From: Phycicoccus sp. CSK15P-2
GTDB lineage: Bacteria > Actinomycetota > Actinomycetes > Actinomycetales > Dermatophilaceae
DNA length: 64,000 nt
Direction: 5' to 3'
Assembly (NCBI RefSeq): GCF_016888005.1
Contig: NZ_JAFDVE010000011.1
Location: forward strand, 1-64,000
Positions within the stretch are counted from its first letter, which is position 1; each line of letters opens with the position of its first letter. The notes under the pieces were generated by a model. That model saw nothing but the letters and a program-made list of their open reading frames with translations, was not told the DNA's origin and ran no database searches. A program made the translations under genes and the position numbers. Below, piece after piece: positions 53,298-60,891 of this stretch.

Positions 53298-54484
53298 CGC
53301 TGCTCCTCGGTGACGTCGGCCCGTGGGTCGTCGGCGGACGAGGCGAGCCAGCGGCGGATCTCCTCGCCGTGCTCGTCCAGCCCGGGCGGTGGGAGGTCGT
53401 AGCGGGCCTGGCTCTCGGAGAACCGGATCGGGTTGCGCACCGACGGGACGGCGGCCTCGCCCTCGCCGACGAGGACCACCGGGTCGAGCCCGACGTCCTC
53501 GGCGAACCGGACCCCGCCGTCGATCGAGTTGATCGGCCCGCAGGGCACCCCGGCGGCGATGATGTCCGAGAACCACTCCATCGCCGTGCGGGTGCCGAGG
53601 CGCTCGACGAGCAGGGGGCGCAGCTCGTCGCGGTTCGCGGTGCGGTCCTCGTTGCGGGCGAACCGGGGGTCGTCCGCGAGCTCGGGGACGCCGAGCACCT
53701 CGACGAGGCGACGGAACTGGGTGTTGTTGCCGGCCGTGACGATGAGGTCGCGGTCGGAGCACGGCAGCGGCTCGTACGGGAAGAGGCTCGGGTGGCTGTT
53801 GCCCATCCGGTGCGGGACGACCCCTCCGGCGACGAACGCGCTCGACTGGTTGACCAGCCCGGAGAGCGCCGAGGAGAGCAGGTTGACCTCGACGTGCTGG
53901 CCGCGGCCGGTGTCGTGGCGGGCGTTCAGGGCAGCGAGCACCCCGATCGTCGCGTGCAGGCCGGCCATGACGTCGAAGACCGAGATGCCGGCGCGGAACG
54001 GCTCCCCGTCGGGGGACCCGGTGAGGCTCATCAGACCCGAGATGGCCTGGACGATGAGGTCGTAGCCGGGGAGGTCCTTGCCCCCCGGGCCGCTGCCGAA
54101 GCCGCTGATCGAGGCGTAGACGATGCCGGGGTTGCCCACGGAGACGGTGTCGTAGTCGAGACCGAAGCGGGCCAGCCCCCCGGGCTTGAAGTTCTCGAGG
54201 AGGACGTCGGCGCGGCCGGCGAGCTCGCGGGCGAGGGCCAGGTCGGTCTCGTCCTTGAGGTCCAGGGCCACCGAGCGCTTGTTGCGGTTGACCCCGAGGT
54301 AGTACGTCGAGACGCCGTCGCGGACCGGAGGGCTCCACGTGCGGGTGTCGTCACCGCCGGGGGACTCGACCTTGACCACCTCGGCGCCGAGGTCGGCCAG
54401 GAGCATCGTCGCGTACGGGCCGGCGAGGATGCGCGAGAAGTCCGCGACGAGCAGCCCCGCGAGTGGTCCGGACCCCGTCGGCAT
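53294..54484 (-). CDS. CaiB/BaiF family CoA-transferase
   Basis: 396 residues, class III CoA-transferase. RILAGPYATMLLADLGAEVVKVE is the classical N-terminal signature; the catalytic Asp is D142 in LPGYDLIVQA; LENFKPG and NRNKRSVALDLK are conserved. It moves CoA between carboxylic acids through an aspartyl-CoA intermediate. GAGGAGGAG lies before the ATG at 54484. First gene of the operon, with operator copy 1 between promoter and start. Acceptor acid unknown; a tricarboxylic acid would suit the next enzyme. Confidence 0.9.
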   Translation of the reverse strand: MPTGSGPLAGLLVADFSRILAGPYATMLLADLGAEVVKVESPGGDDTRTWSPPVRDGVSTYYLGVNRNKRSVALDLKDETDLALARELAGRADVLLENFKPGGLARFGLDYDTVSVGNPGIVYASISGFGSGPGGKDLPGYDLIVQAISGLMSLTGSPDGEPFRAGISVFDVMAGLHATIGVLAALNARHDTGRGQHVEVNLLSSALSGLVNQSSAFVAGGVVPHRMGNSHPSLFPYEPLPCSDRDLIVTAGNNTQFRRLVEVLGVPELADDPRFARNEDRTANRDELRPLLVERLGTRTAMEWFSDIIAAGVPCGPINSIDGGVRFAEDVGLDPVVLVGEGEAAVPSVRNPIRFSESQARYDLPPPGLDEHGEEIRRWLASSADDPRADVTEEQR

Positions 54485-54511
54485 CCCCGTCTCCTCCTCG
54501 TCGTCGAGAAA

Positions 54512-54525
54512 CGGACACACGTCCG
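54512..54525. promoter_or_regulatory. Operator copy 1 (CGGAC-N4-GTCCG)
   Basis: CGGAC-ACAC-GTCCG, downstream of the leftward promoter and about 28 nt before the CoA-transferase ATG. Perfect 5-bp arms; same consensus as copies 2 and 3. Confidence 0.75.
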
Positions 54526-54541
54526 CCATCTGCGTCCATCG

Positions 54542-54628
54542 ATCGTCGCTCGGGCCGGACGGGCTGTCAAGGCGGGCCGCTACGAACGACCGAAGCCCTT
54601 GACAGGTCGAACACGATCGGGTGACAGT
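54542..54628. promoter_or_regulatory. Divergent promoters of the ring-cleavage cluster
   Basis: CTGTCAAGG (54564-54572) and CCTTGACAG (54597-54605) form a 9-bp perfect inverted repeat whose arms hold opposed TTGACA -35 boxes. Leftward: TTGACA, 17 bp, GACGAT (complement of 54542-54547). Rightward: TTGACA, 18 bp, GACAGT (54623-54628). Each predicted start site is followed by CGGAC-N4-GTCCG copies. Confidence 0.6.
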
Positions 54629-54636
54629 GACGTCAT

Positions 54637-54650
54637 CGGACGTCCGTCCG
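54637..54650. promoter_or_regulatory. Operator copy 2 (CGGAC-N4-GTCCG)
   Basis: CGGAC-GTCC-GTCCG, just past the predicted rightward start site; centre 19 bp from copy 3. Confidence 0.75.
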
Positions 54651-54655
54651 TCCAA

Positions 54656-54669
54656 CGGACAGACGTCCG
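54656..54669. promoter_or_regulatory. Operator copy 3 (CGGAC-N4-GTCCG)
   Basis: CGGAC-AGAC-GTCCG, 25 nt before the amidohydrolase ATG. Copies 2 and 3 together also make a 15-bp inverted repeat (54637-54651 / 54655-54669) with one mismatch. Confidence 0.75.
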
Positions 54670-54693
54670 TCATCGATGACGATGGGAGACCCG

Positions 54694-56169
54694 ATGCCGC
54701 ACGAGACCACCGACGCCCCGGCCGTCCTGTTCCGCGGGGGCACCGTCCTCCCGATGGACGACGCCCACTCCGTCCTCACCGACACCGACGTCCTCGTCGT
54801 CGGGGACCGCGTGGCCGAGGTGGGTGCGGGACTGTCCGGTCCGGACGGCACCCTCGAGGTCGACGCGTCCGGGGGCGTCGTCATGCCCGGCATGGTCGAC
54901 ACCCACCGGCACATGTGGCAGACCGCGATGCGCGGCTACGGGGCCGACTGGACGCTCACCCAGTACTTCGTCTGGTACTACCTCGAGAGCGGGAGGCACT
55001 TCCGGCCCGAGGACATCCACACCGGCAACCTCCTGTCCGCCTGGGAGTCGCTCGAGGCCGGGGTGACGACGACGGTCGACTGGTCGCACGGCCTGCAGAC
55101 CATCGACCACGGGGAGGCCGCGGTCGACGCCCTCGCCGCCGTGCCCGGCCGGTTCGTCCTCGCCTACGGCAACATCCAGGCCGGCCCCTGGGAGTGGACG
55201 GCCGACCCGGGGCTGCGCTCCTTCCTCGACCGCCGCCGCGGCGACCTCTACGGCTGGCAGCTCGCCTTCGACGTCACCGGAGACCCGGCGTTCCCGGAGA
55301 AGGCCGCGTTCGAGGCGGCCCGCGACCTCGGCCTGCCGGTGACCACCCACGCCGGGGTGTGGGGCGCGACGAACGACGACGGCATCCGGCTCATGACCGA
55401 CGCCGGGTTCGCCGACGAGTCCACCGTGTACGTCCACGCCGCGACCCTGTCGCAGGACAGCTACCACCGGATCGCCGCGACCGGCGGCTCGGTGTCGGTC
55501 TCGACCGAGTCCGAGCAGAGCGCCGGCCAGGGCTACCCGCCCACCTGGCAGGTCCGCCGGCACGACATCCCGGTGTCGCTGTCGATGGACACGAGCGTGT
55601 GGTGGAGCGGCGACCTCTTCTCCGCGATGCGCACGACGCTCGGTGCCGACCGCTCGCGCGAGCACCTCGAGGCGCACGCCACCGGAGACACCGTCACCAA
55701 CGTCCACCTGCGCGCCGAGCAGGTCGTCGACTGGGCCACCCGCGGCGGCGCCCGTGCCCTCGGCACCGACGAGATCGGACGGCTCGCTCCCGGGGCCAAG
55801 GCCGACGTCGTCCTCCTGCGCAACGACCGCTCCCCCGTGTCCTTCCCGCTGCTCAACCCGTACGGCCACGTCGCCTTCCAGGCCCAGCGCGGGGACGTCC
55901 ACACCGTGCTCGTCGACGGGAAGGTCGTCAAGCACGACGGCGCGCTCGTCGGCGTCGACCTCGCCGACCTCAGGCGCCGCGCCGAGGCGACCGTCGACCA
56001 CCTCCGCTCGGTCATGGGCGAGGAGGCCTGGACGGCCGGGATGAACCCCGCCATGCCGGACGCCGACGACAAGGTGCTGGACAACCCGTACCAGTACACC
56101 GACTTCCGCACCGACACCACGCTCGCCCGCGGCAGCATCTTCGGCGAGCCCGGGGCCGGCGAGGCGTAG
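54694..56169 (+). CDS. Amidohydrolase family protein (TrzA/SsnA-like)
   Basis: 491 residues, metal-dependent TIM-barrel hydrolase. GMVDTHRHMWQT provides H71 and H73, with further metal ligands in PVTTHAGVW and VYVHAATLS and the catalytic Asp in LSMDTSVWW; N- and C-terminal beta-sandwich pieces (VLFRGGTVLPMDD; GAKADVVLLRNDRSP). Closest in look to hydroxydechloroatrazine/8-oxoguanine-type deaminases and related amidohydrolases; the substrate is unknown, probably an N-containing ring or amide that feeds the pathway. Start ATG 54694 with GGGAG; ATGs at 54676 and 54682 are alternatives. Confidence 0.85.
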   Translation: MPHETTDAPAVLFRGGTVLPMDDAHSVLTDTDVLVVGDRVAEVGAGLSGPDGTLEVDASGGVVMPGMVDTHRHMWQTAMRGYGADWTLTQYFVWYYLESGRHFRPEDIHTGNLLSAWESLEAGVTTTVDWSHGLQTIDHGEAAVDALAAVPGRFVLAYGNIQAGPWEWTADPGLRSFLDRRRGDLYGWQLAFDVTGDPAFPEKAAFEAARDLGLPVTTHAGVWGATNDDGIRLMTDAGFADESTVYVHAATLSQDSYHRIAATGGSVSVSTESEQSAGQGYPPTWQVRRHDIPVSLSMDTSVWWSGDLFSAMRTTLGADRSREHLEAHATGDTVTNVHLRAEQVVDWATRGGARALGTDEIGRLAPGAKADVVLLRNDRSPVSFPLLNPYGHVAFQAQRGDVHTVLVDGKVVKHDGALVGVDLADLRRRAEATVDHLRSVMGEEAWTAGMNPAMPDADDKVLDNPYQYTDFRTDTTLARGSIFGEPGAGEA

Positions 56170-56186
56170 GCCGGCAGCGCGGCGCG

Positions 56187-56192
56187 TAGGGT
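56187..56192 (+). promoter_or_regulatory. Possible -10 of the IclR gene
   Basis: TAGGGT, 41 nt before the GTG at 56234, giving the regulator a promoter separate from the amidohydrolase. Confidence 0.35.
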
Positions 56193-56233
56193 CGTCGCGA
56201 CACGCAGGCGGACCCGAAGGAAGGACACACCCG

Positions 56234-57037
56234 GTGGCCGGTCGTGGGCAGAGCCCGGACTTCGTCGAGGCACTGGCACGCGGGCTCGACGTCCTCACGT
56301 GCTTCGACTCCGCGCACCCGGCACGCTCCCTCAGCGACGTCGCCGCGGCCACCGGCCTCGCCCGCCCCACGGCCCGGCGGCTCCTCCTGACGCTCGAGGA
56401 GCTGGGGTTCGTCCGCCAGACCGACGGCGTGTTCGCGCTGACCCCACGCGTGCTCGCCCTCGGGACGGCCTACGTCTCCTCGCTCGGCCTGTGGGACATC
56501 GCCCGTCCGCGGATGGAGTGGCTCGTGTCCCGCACCCACGAGTCGTCCTCGATGGCCCAGCTCGACGGGTCGGACATCGTCTACGTGGCACGCGTCGCGG
56601 TGCCGAAGATCATCTCGCTGCGGGTCGAGATCGGGACCCGCTTCCCCTCACCGCCGACCTCCCAGGGCAAGGTGCTGCTCGCGGGTCTCGACGACGACCG
56701 GCTGGCCGCGGCGCTCGCGACCCCGAGCCGGTCACCGGTCTCCCCGCGTCGGCACTGGGATCCCGAGGCGCTCGCCGAGGAGCTCCGCGGGGTCCGTGCG
56801 CGGGGCTGGGCCCTCGCCGACGAGGAGCTCGCCGCCGGAGTGCGGTCGGTCGCCGTGCCGGTCCGCGACGGCTCGGGTGCCGTGCGGGCCGCGATGAACG
56901 TGACCGTCCACGCCGCGGAGACCTCGACCGAGCGCCTCGTCGACGACCACCTGCCGCTGCTCCAACGCGCGGCCGGTGAGGTCAGCGCCGACTGGGCGCT
57001 GTGGGAGTCCCGTCCCACCACGGAGGCCCCGGCCTGA
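56234..57037 (+). CDS. IclR-family regulator (PcaR/PobR-like)
   Basis: 267 residues. It opens SPDFVEALARGLDVLTCFD, the usual start of PcaR/PcaU/PobR aromatic-pathway regulators; winged HTH at about 25-75 (SLSDVAAATGLARPTARRLLLTL), effector domain from about 90 (PPTSQGKVLLAGL; ADEELAAGVRSVAVPV). GTG start with AAGGAAGG. Placed behind the amidohydrolase, it is the likely regulator of the divergent cluster and the probable binder of the CGGAC-N4-GTCCG sites, with a ring compound as inducer (inference). Confidence 0.9.
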   Translation: MAGRGQSPDFVEALARGLDVLTCFDSAHPARSLSDVAAATGLARPTARRLLLTLEELGFVRQTDGVFALTPRVLALGTAYVSSLGLWDIARPRMEWLVSRTHESSSMAQLDGSDIVYVARVAVPKIISLRVEIGTRFPSPPTSQGKVLLAGLDDDRLAAALATPSRSPVSPRRHWDPEALAEELRGVRARGWALADEELAAGVRSVAVPVRDGSGAVRAAMNVTVHAAETSTERLVDDHLPLLQRAAGEVSADWALWESRPTTEAPA

Positions 57038-57055
57038 CGCAGACCTCGGCGGGCC

Positions 57056-57961
57056 TCACAGCCCGAGGGCGTCGTGCACCTCGAGGGTCGCGGTCGAGCG
57101 GTTCATCGTGATGAAGTGCAGGCCGGGCGCGCCCTCGTCGAGCAGCCGCCGGCCGATCTCGGTCGCGATGGCGACCCCCTCGGCCCGCACCGCGGCCGGG
57201 TCGTCCTTGACGGCCTCGAGCCGCTCCACGACCCGCGGCGGCAGCGGGGTGCCCATGAGCTCGGACATCCGCTGGATCTGCCGGTAGCCCGTGACCGGCA
57301 TCAGCCCCGGGGTGACCGGCAGCTCGCGGCGGGCCGCCACGCGGTCGCGCAGCCGCAGGTAGGTGTCGGGGTCGAAGACCATCTGGGTGACCGCGTACGA
57401 GGCGCCGGCGTCGGCCTTGCGGACGAGGACCTCGACGTCGTGGTCGAGGTCGGGGCTGTCCGGGTGGACGTCGGGGAAGGCGGCCACCCCGATCGTGAAG
57501 TCACCGAGGCCGCGCACGAGGTGGACGAGGTCCTCCGCGTGGTCGAGCCCGTCCGGGTGGGGCGTCCACGGCGCACGGACGTCACCGGGCGGGTCACCGC
57601 GCAGCGCGAGGATGTCCCGGACCCCCGAGGCCGCGTAGTGCCCGACGACCCGCCGGAGCTGGGCGACCGACTGCCCGACGCAGGTGAGGTGCGCGAGCGG
57701 CCGCAGCGAGGTCTCGTCCGCGATCCGGGCCGTGACCCGCACGGTGCGGTCCTGGTTCGTGCCCCCCGCCCCGTACGTCACGGAGACGAAGGCCGGACGC
57801 ACCCGCTCGAGGCGACGGATCGCGTCCCAGAGCGCGGACTCCGCGGCGTCGTCCTTCGGCGGGAAGAACTCGAAGCTGACCGTGGGAGCGCCCGCCCGCA
57901 GATGCGCGGGGATGACGGCGTCCGTGCCCGTCACCGCACCGGCTGCTCCGTTCTCGGCCAT
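57056..57961 (-). CDS. metF: 5,10-methylenetetrahydrofolate reductase
   Basis: 301 residues, FAD-containing TIM barrel. FEFFPPKDDAAES (catalytic Glu region), VSVTYGAGGTNQDRT, LAHLTCVGQS, LALRGDPPG and GASYAVTQMVFDPDTY are all present. Produces 5-methyl-THF for methionine synthesis. The ATG at 57961 is 6 nt after TACCCT, a leaderless start. It is convergent with the IclR gene (18 bp) and divergent from the prenyl synthase, the Rv2172c-Rv2173 order of mycobacteria. Confidence 0.93.
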   Translation of the reverse strand: MAENGAAGAVTGTDAVIPAHLRAGAPTVSFEFFPPKDDAAESALWDAIRRLERVRPAFVSVTYGAGGTNQDRTVRVTARIADETSLRPLAHLTCVGQSVAQLRRVVGHYAASGVRDILALRGDPPGDVRAPWTPHPDGLDHAEDLVHLVRGLGDFTIGVAAFPDVHPDSPDLDHDVEVLVRKADAGASYAVTQMVFDPDTYLRLRDRVAARRELPVTPGLMPVTGYRQIQRMSELMGTPLPPRVVERLEAVKDDPAAVRAEGVAIATEIGRRLLDEGAPGLHFITMNRSTATLEVHDALGL

Positions 57962-57967
57962 GCGCCG

Positions 57968-57996
57968 AGGGTACGTGAGCGGCGGCACCGTAGGCT
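57968..57996. promoter_or_regulatory. Divergent -10 elements of metF and the prenyl synthase
   Basis: Minus strand TACCCT (complement of 57968-57973), 6 nt before metF. Plus strand TAGGCT (57991-57996), 44 nt before the GTG of the prenyl synthase. Confidence 0.45.
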
Positions 57997-58040
57997 CGGG
58001 GGACCATCGTCCGACCGTCCCGCCGCGCCAGGAGCCACCC

Positions 58041-59126
58041 GTGACCAGCGTGCTCGACACCGCCGACCTGCGGCGCCGGGTGCAGGACGTCCTCGACGCC
58101 GAGCTCGCGGCCCAGGCCGAGGTCCTCGCCGAGCTCGGGCCGGACGTCGAGGACCTGCTGCGGGCCGTGCGCGCCCTGCTCCGCGGGGGCAAGCGGCTAC
58201 GTGCCGCGTTCCTCTACTGGGGCGCCCGCGCCGCGGGCCTCCCGGACTCCCCCGCCCTGGTCCGGCTGGCCGGTGCCATGGAGCTCTTCCAGGCCGCGGC
58301 CCTCATCCACGACGACGTCATGGACGACTCCGACACCCGGCGTGGCATGCCGGCCGCGCACCGCTCCCTCGCGACCCAGCACGTCGACCGCGGCTGGGCC
58401 GGCGACGGTGAGCGCTTCGGGCTCGCCGGTGCGGTCCTCGCGGGCAACCTGTGCCTCACCTGGACCGACGAGGTCTACGCCACCTCCGGGCTGCCCGCCG
58501 AGGACCTCGCCCGCGGCCGGACGGTCTTCGACCGGATGCGCACCCAGCTCATGGCCGGCCAGTTCCTCGACGTCGTCGAGTCGGTCCGCCCGTGGGAGGG
58601 CGTGGCCGACGAGGAGCGGGTGGCCCGGGCAGGGCGGGTCATCCGCTACAAGAGCGCGAAGTACACCGTCGAGCACCCGCTGCTCCTCGGCGCGACGGTC
58701 GGTGGGCTGGGCCCGGCCGGCCTGGACGCCCTCTCCCGCTACGGGCTGGACGTCGGGCGGGCCTTCCAGCTGCGCGACGACCTCCTCGGGGTCTTCGGCG
58801 ACCCCGAGGAGACCGGCAAGCCCGCGGGCGACGACCTGCGCGAGGGCAAGCGGACGGTCCTGCTCGCGCACGCCCTCGCCGGCGCCGGGGTGGACGCTCG
58901 TGAGCGGGTCGAGCGGCTGGTCGGCCGGGCCGACCTGGAGCGCACCGACGTCGACGAGCTGCGCGGGATCATCAGCGGGTCCGGGGCCGTCGAGGTCGTC
59001 GAGGCCGAGATCGACCGGCTCGCGGCGTCGGCCCGCGACGCGCTCGCCGAGGCGCCCGGTCTCGACCCGGAGGCGCGTGAGGTGCTGCTCGCCCTCGTGA
59101 CCACCGCCACCGCGCGGAGCGCCTGA
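58041..59126 (+). CDS. Polyprenyl (probably geranylgeranyl) diphosphate synthase
   Basis: 361 residues, trans-prenyltransferase. First Asp-rich motif DDVMDDSDTRRG (91-102), preceded by GGKRLR; second Asp-rich motif QLRDDLLGVFGDPEETGKP (Asp near 245). Condenses IPP with allylic diphosphates; chain length cannot be set safely, C20 is usual for the IdsA2/IdsB group. AGGAG lies before the GTG. Uses the IPP made by the pathway that dxs begins. Confidence 0.93.
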   Translation: MTSVLDTADLRRRVQDVLDAELAAQAEVLAELGPDVEDLLRAVRALLRGGKRLRAAFLYWGARAAGLPDSPALVRLAGAMELFQAAALIHDDVMDDSDTRRGMPAAHRSLATQHVDRGWAGDGERFGLAGAVLAGNLCLTWTDEVYATSGLPAEDLARGRTVFDRMRTQLMAGQFLDVVESVRPWEGVADEERVARAGRVIRYKSAKYTVEHPLLLGATVGGLGPAGLDALSRYGLDVGRAFQLRDDLLGVFGDPEETGKPAGDDLREGKRTVLLAHALAGAGVDARERVERLVGRADLERTDVDELRGIISGSGAVEVVEAEIDRLAASARDALAEAPGLDPEAREVLLALVTTATARSA

Positions 59127-59137
59127 CCGCCCGCACC

Positions 59138-59157
59138 GGCCGGGGCCGCCGCCGGCC
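59138..59157. terminator. Hairpin between convergent prenyl synthase and Rv2175c-type genes
   Basis: GGCCGG (59138-59143) and CCGGCC (59152-59157) with an 8-nt loop; it reaches the stop codon of the minus-strand gene. Probably a weak bidirectional terminator. Confidence 0.45.
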
Positions 59158-59540
59158 TAGAAGGCCTCCTCCATGGCACGCCGCCGCACCTCGGTCTTGA
59201 AGCCGGCGCGGATGGCGTCGAGCGGGCTGCCCGGCACCGGGAGGGTGGGGTCCGGGGTGTGCAGCCAGCGGATGATCTCGTCGTCGTCCATGCCACCGTC
59301 GGCGAGGACCGTGAAGGTGCCCTTGAGCGCGGGGAGCGGACCGTGGTCACCGAGGAACCCCTCCGGTACGGCGAGGACCTGCCGCTCCCCGACCCGCGCC
59401 GCGAGCACCTCGCGGTCCTCGACGAGGGAGCGCGCGCTGGACAGCCGCAGGCCGTAGCGCTCGGCGAGGTCGGGCACCGGGACCCAGGACGGGACGAGCT
59501 CCTCGAGGGGGACGGGGACGTCGGACGCGGTGTCGCTCAC
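59157..59540 (-). CDS. Rv2175c-type winged-helix DNA-binding protein
   Basis: 127 residues. SWVPVPDLAERYGLRLSSARSLVEDREV is the helix-turn-helix; LHTPDPTLPVPGSPLDAIRAGFKTEVRRRAM is the conserved C-terminal helix. In M. tuberculosis the homologue binds DNA and is phosphorylated on an N-terminal Thr by PknL. Here a PASTA kinase of that type lies 1.4 kb away, and the N-terminus contains Thr4 (MSDTASD), a possible phosphosite. GTG start without a clear Shine-Dalgarno site. Confidence 0.87.
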   Translation of the reverse strand: MSDTASDVPVPLEELVPSWVPVPDLAERYGLRLSSARSLVEDREVLAARVGERQVLAVPEGFLGDHGPLPALKGTFTVLADGGMDDDEIIRWLHTPDPTLPVPGSPLDAIRAGFKTEVRRRAMEEAF

Positions 59541-59690
59541 GTCGGCCAGCGTGCCACAGCCGCAGGACCCGCGAGACGTCGGATATTCCGAGTCTCTCCC
59601 TTACCACACGTCACTCGGGTAACGTTGGCCTCACCCTGCCCAGATTTCACACGGACACCCATCCGTCATCTCGCCGAAGGACCCCTCGTC

Positions 59691-60863
59691 ATGGTCGTCG
59701 CCGCACCTCCTCCCGCCACTCCTGTCCTGGAGTCCGTCACCGCGCTCGTGGAGCGCTCACGGACCGCTCCGCACGGCTGGACCACCTACACCGTGCGGTC
59801 CGGTGACACGCTCGTCGGCATCGCCGCGCGGCACCGGACCACCATCGGCACGCTGACCTCCCGCAACCACCTGGCGAACCCCGGCCTGATCCACCCCGGC
59901 CAGCGCCTGAGCGTCCCCCGGACCTCGGCCCCGGCGAAGAAGGCGGCGAGGACCGCCACCCCGGCCGTCGAGCGCACCGTGCACACCGTGCGGGCCGGCG
60001 AGACCGTGAGCCACATCGCCGCGCGGTACGGCGTCTCGGTCGCGAGCGTGCTCAAGGCCAACGGCCTGCGCGCCTCCAGCCTCATCCACCCGGGCGACCG
60101 CCTCACGGTCCGGGCGACCCGCACGACGACGAAGACCACGGCGTCGCGCACCGCGAAGCGGGCCTCGAAGGCCACCTCGGCGTCCGCGGCACGCACGTAC
60201 ACGGTCCGCTCCGGCGACACCCTGAGCCACATCGCCGCCCGCTACGGCACGACACCCGCGAAGATCGCCTCGGCCAGCGGCATCTCGACGCGCTCGCTGC
60301 TCCACCCGGGCCAGCGCCTGCGCATCCCCACCGGCAGCCCGAAGAGCAGCACGAAGACCACCTCGACCTCCTCCGGGGCCTCGGTGCCGTCGACGTTCAA
60401 CGGGGTCGGCTACCCGGAGGACGTCGTCGCCGCCGCCCGCCGGAACCACGCCAGGCTCGCGGCCCGCTCGGTGCCCAGCCGGGACCAGGTCAAGGCGATG
60501 GTCGCCCGCACCGCCCGGCGGCACGGGGTCGACCCGAAGCTGGCGCTCGCGATCTCGTACCAGGAGTCCGGCTGGAACCAGCGCGCGGTCTCCCCCGCGA
60601 ACGCCGTCGGCGTCATGCAGGTCATCCCGGCCGGAGGCGAGTGGGCCTCCTCGCTCGTCGGGCGCCGCCTGGACCTGCTCGACACCCAGGACAACATCAC
60701 CGCGGGTGTCGTCATGCTCCGGGCCCTCGGGCGCGCGACGTCGAACACCGAGACGGCCGTGGCCGCCTACTACCAGGGGCTGGCCTCGGTGCGGCAACGC
60801 GGCATGTACGCGGACACCAGGCGCTACGTCGCCAACGTCATGTCGCTGCGCAAGCGCATGTGA
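59691..60863 (+). CDS. Triple-LysM lytic transglycosylase
   Basis: 390 residues. Three LysM repeats at about 33-75, 97-140 and 170-212 (YTVRSGDTL, HTVRAGETV, YTVRSGDTL), a Ser/Thr/Lys-rich linker, then a transglycosylase SLT domain at 270-385 with catalytic Glu292 (ISYQESGWN) and AVGVMQVIP. It binds and cleaves peptidoglycan. No signal peptide is visible: the protein starts MVVAAPPPATPVL, and no start further upstream adds a hydrophobic segment. The GAAGGA before the ATG is weak. The kinase gene follows 28 nt later, so both are probably one transcript, tying wall cleavage to kinase signalling. Confidence 0.88.
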   Translation: MVVAAPPPATPVLESVTALVERSRTAPHGWTTYTVRSGDTLVGIAARHRTTIGTLTSRNHLANPGLIHPGQRLSVPRTSAPAKKAARTATPAVERTVHTVRAGETVSHIAARYGVSVASVLKANGLRASSLIHPGDRLTVRATRTTTKTTASRTAKRASKATSASAARTYTVRSGDTLSHIAARYGTTPAKIASASGISTRSLLHPGQRLRIPTGSPKSSTKTTSTSSGASVPSTFNGVGYPEDVVAAARRNHARLAARSVPSRDQVKAMVARTARRHGVDPKLALAISYQESGWNQRAVSPANAVGVMQVIPAGGEWASSLVGRRLDLLDTQDNITAGVVMLRALGRATSNTETAVAAYYQGLASVRQRGMYADTRRYVANVMSLRKRM

Positions 60864-60891
60864 GGACCGGACGGGGATCGGGAGGAGAGCC

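Noticed and set aside
54608-54621. TCGAACACGATCGG as a LexA box in the catabolic promoter
   Set aside because: Only one half-site matches; the second half GTTCGA is missing.
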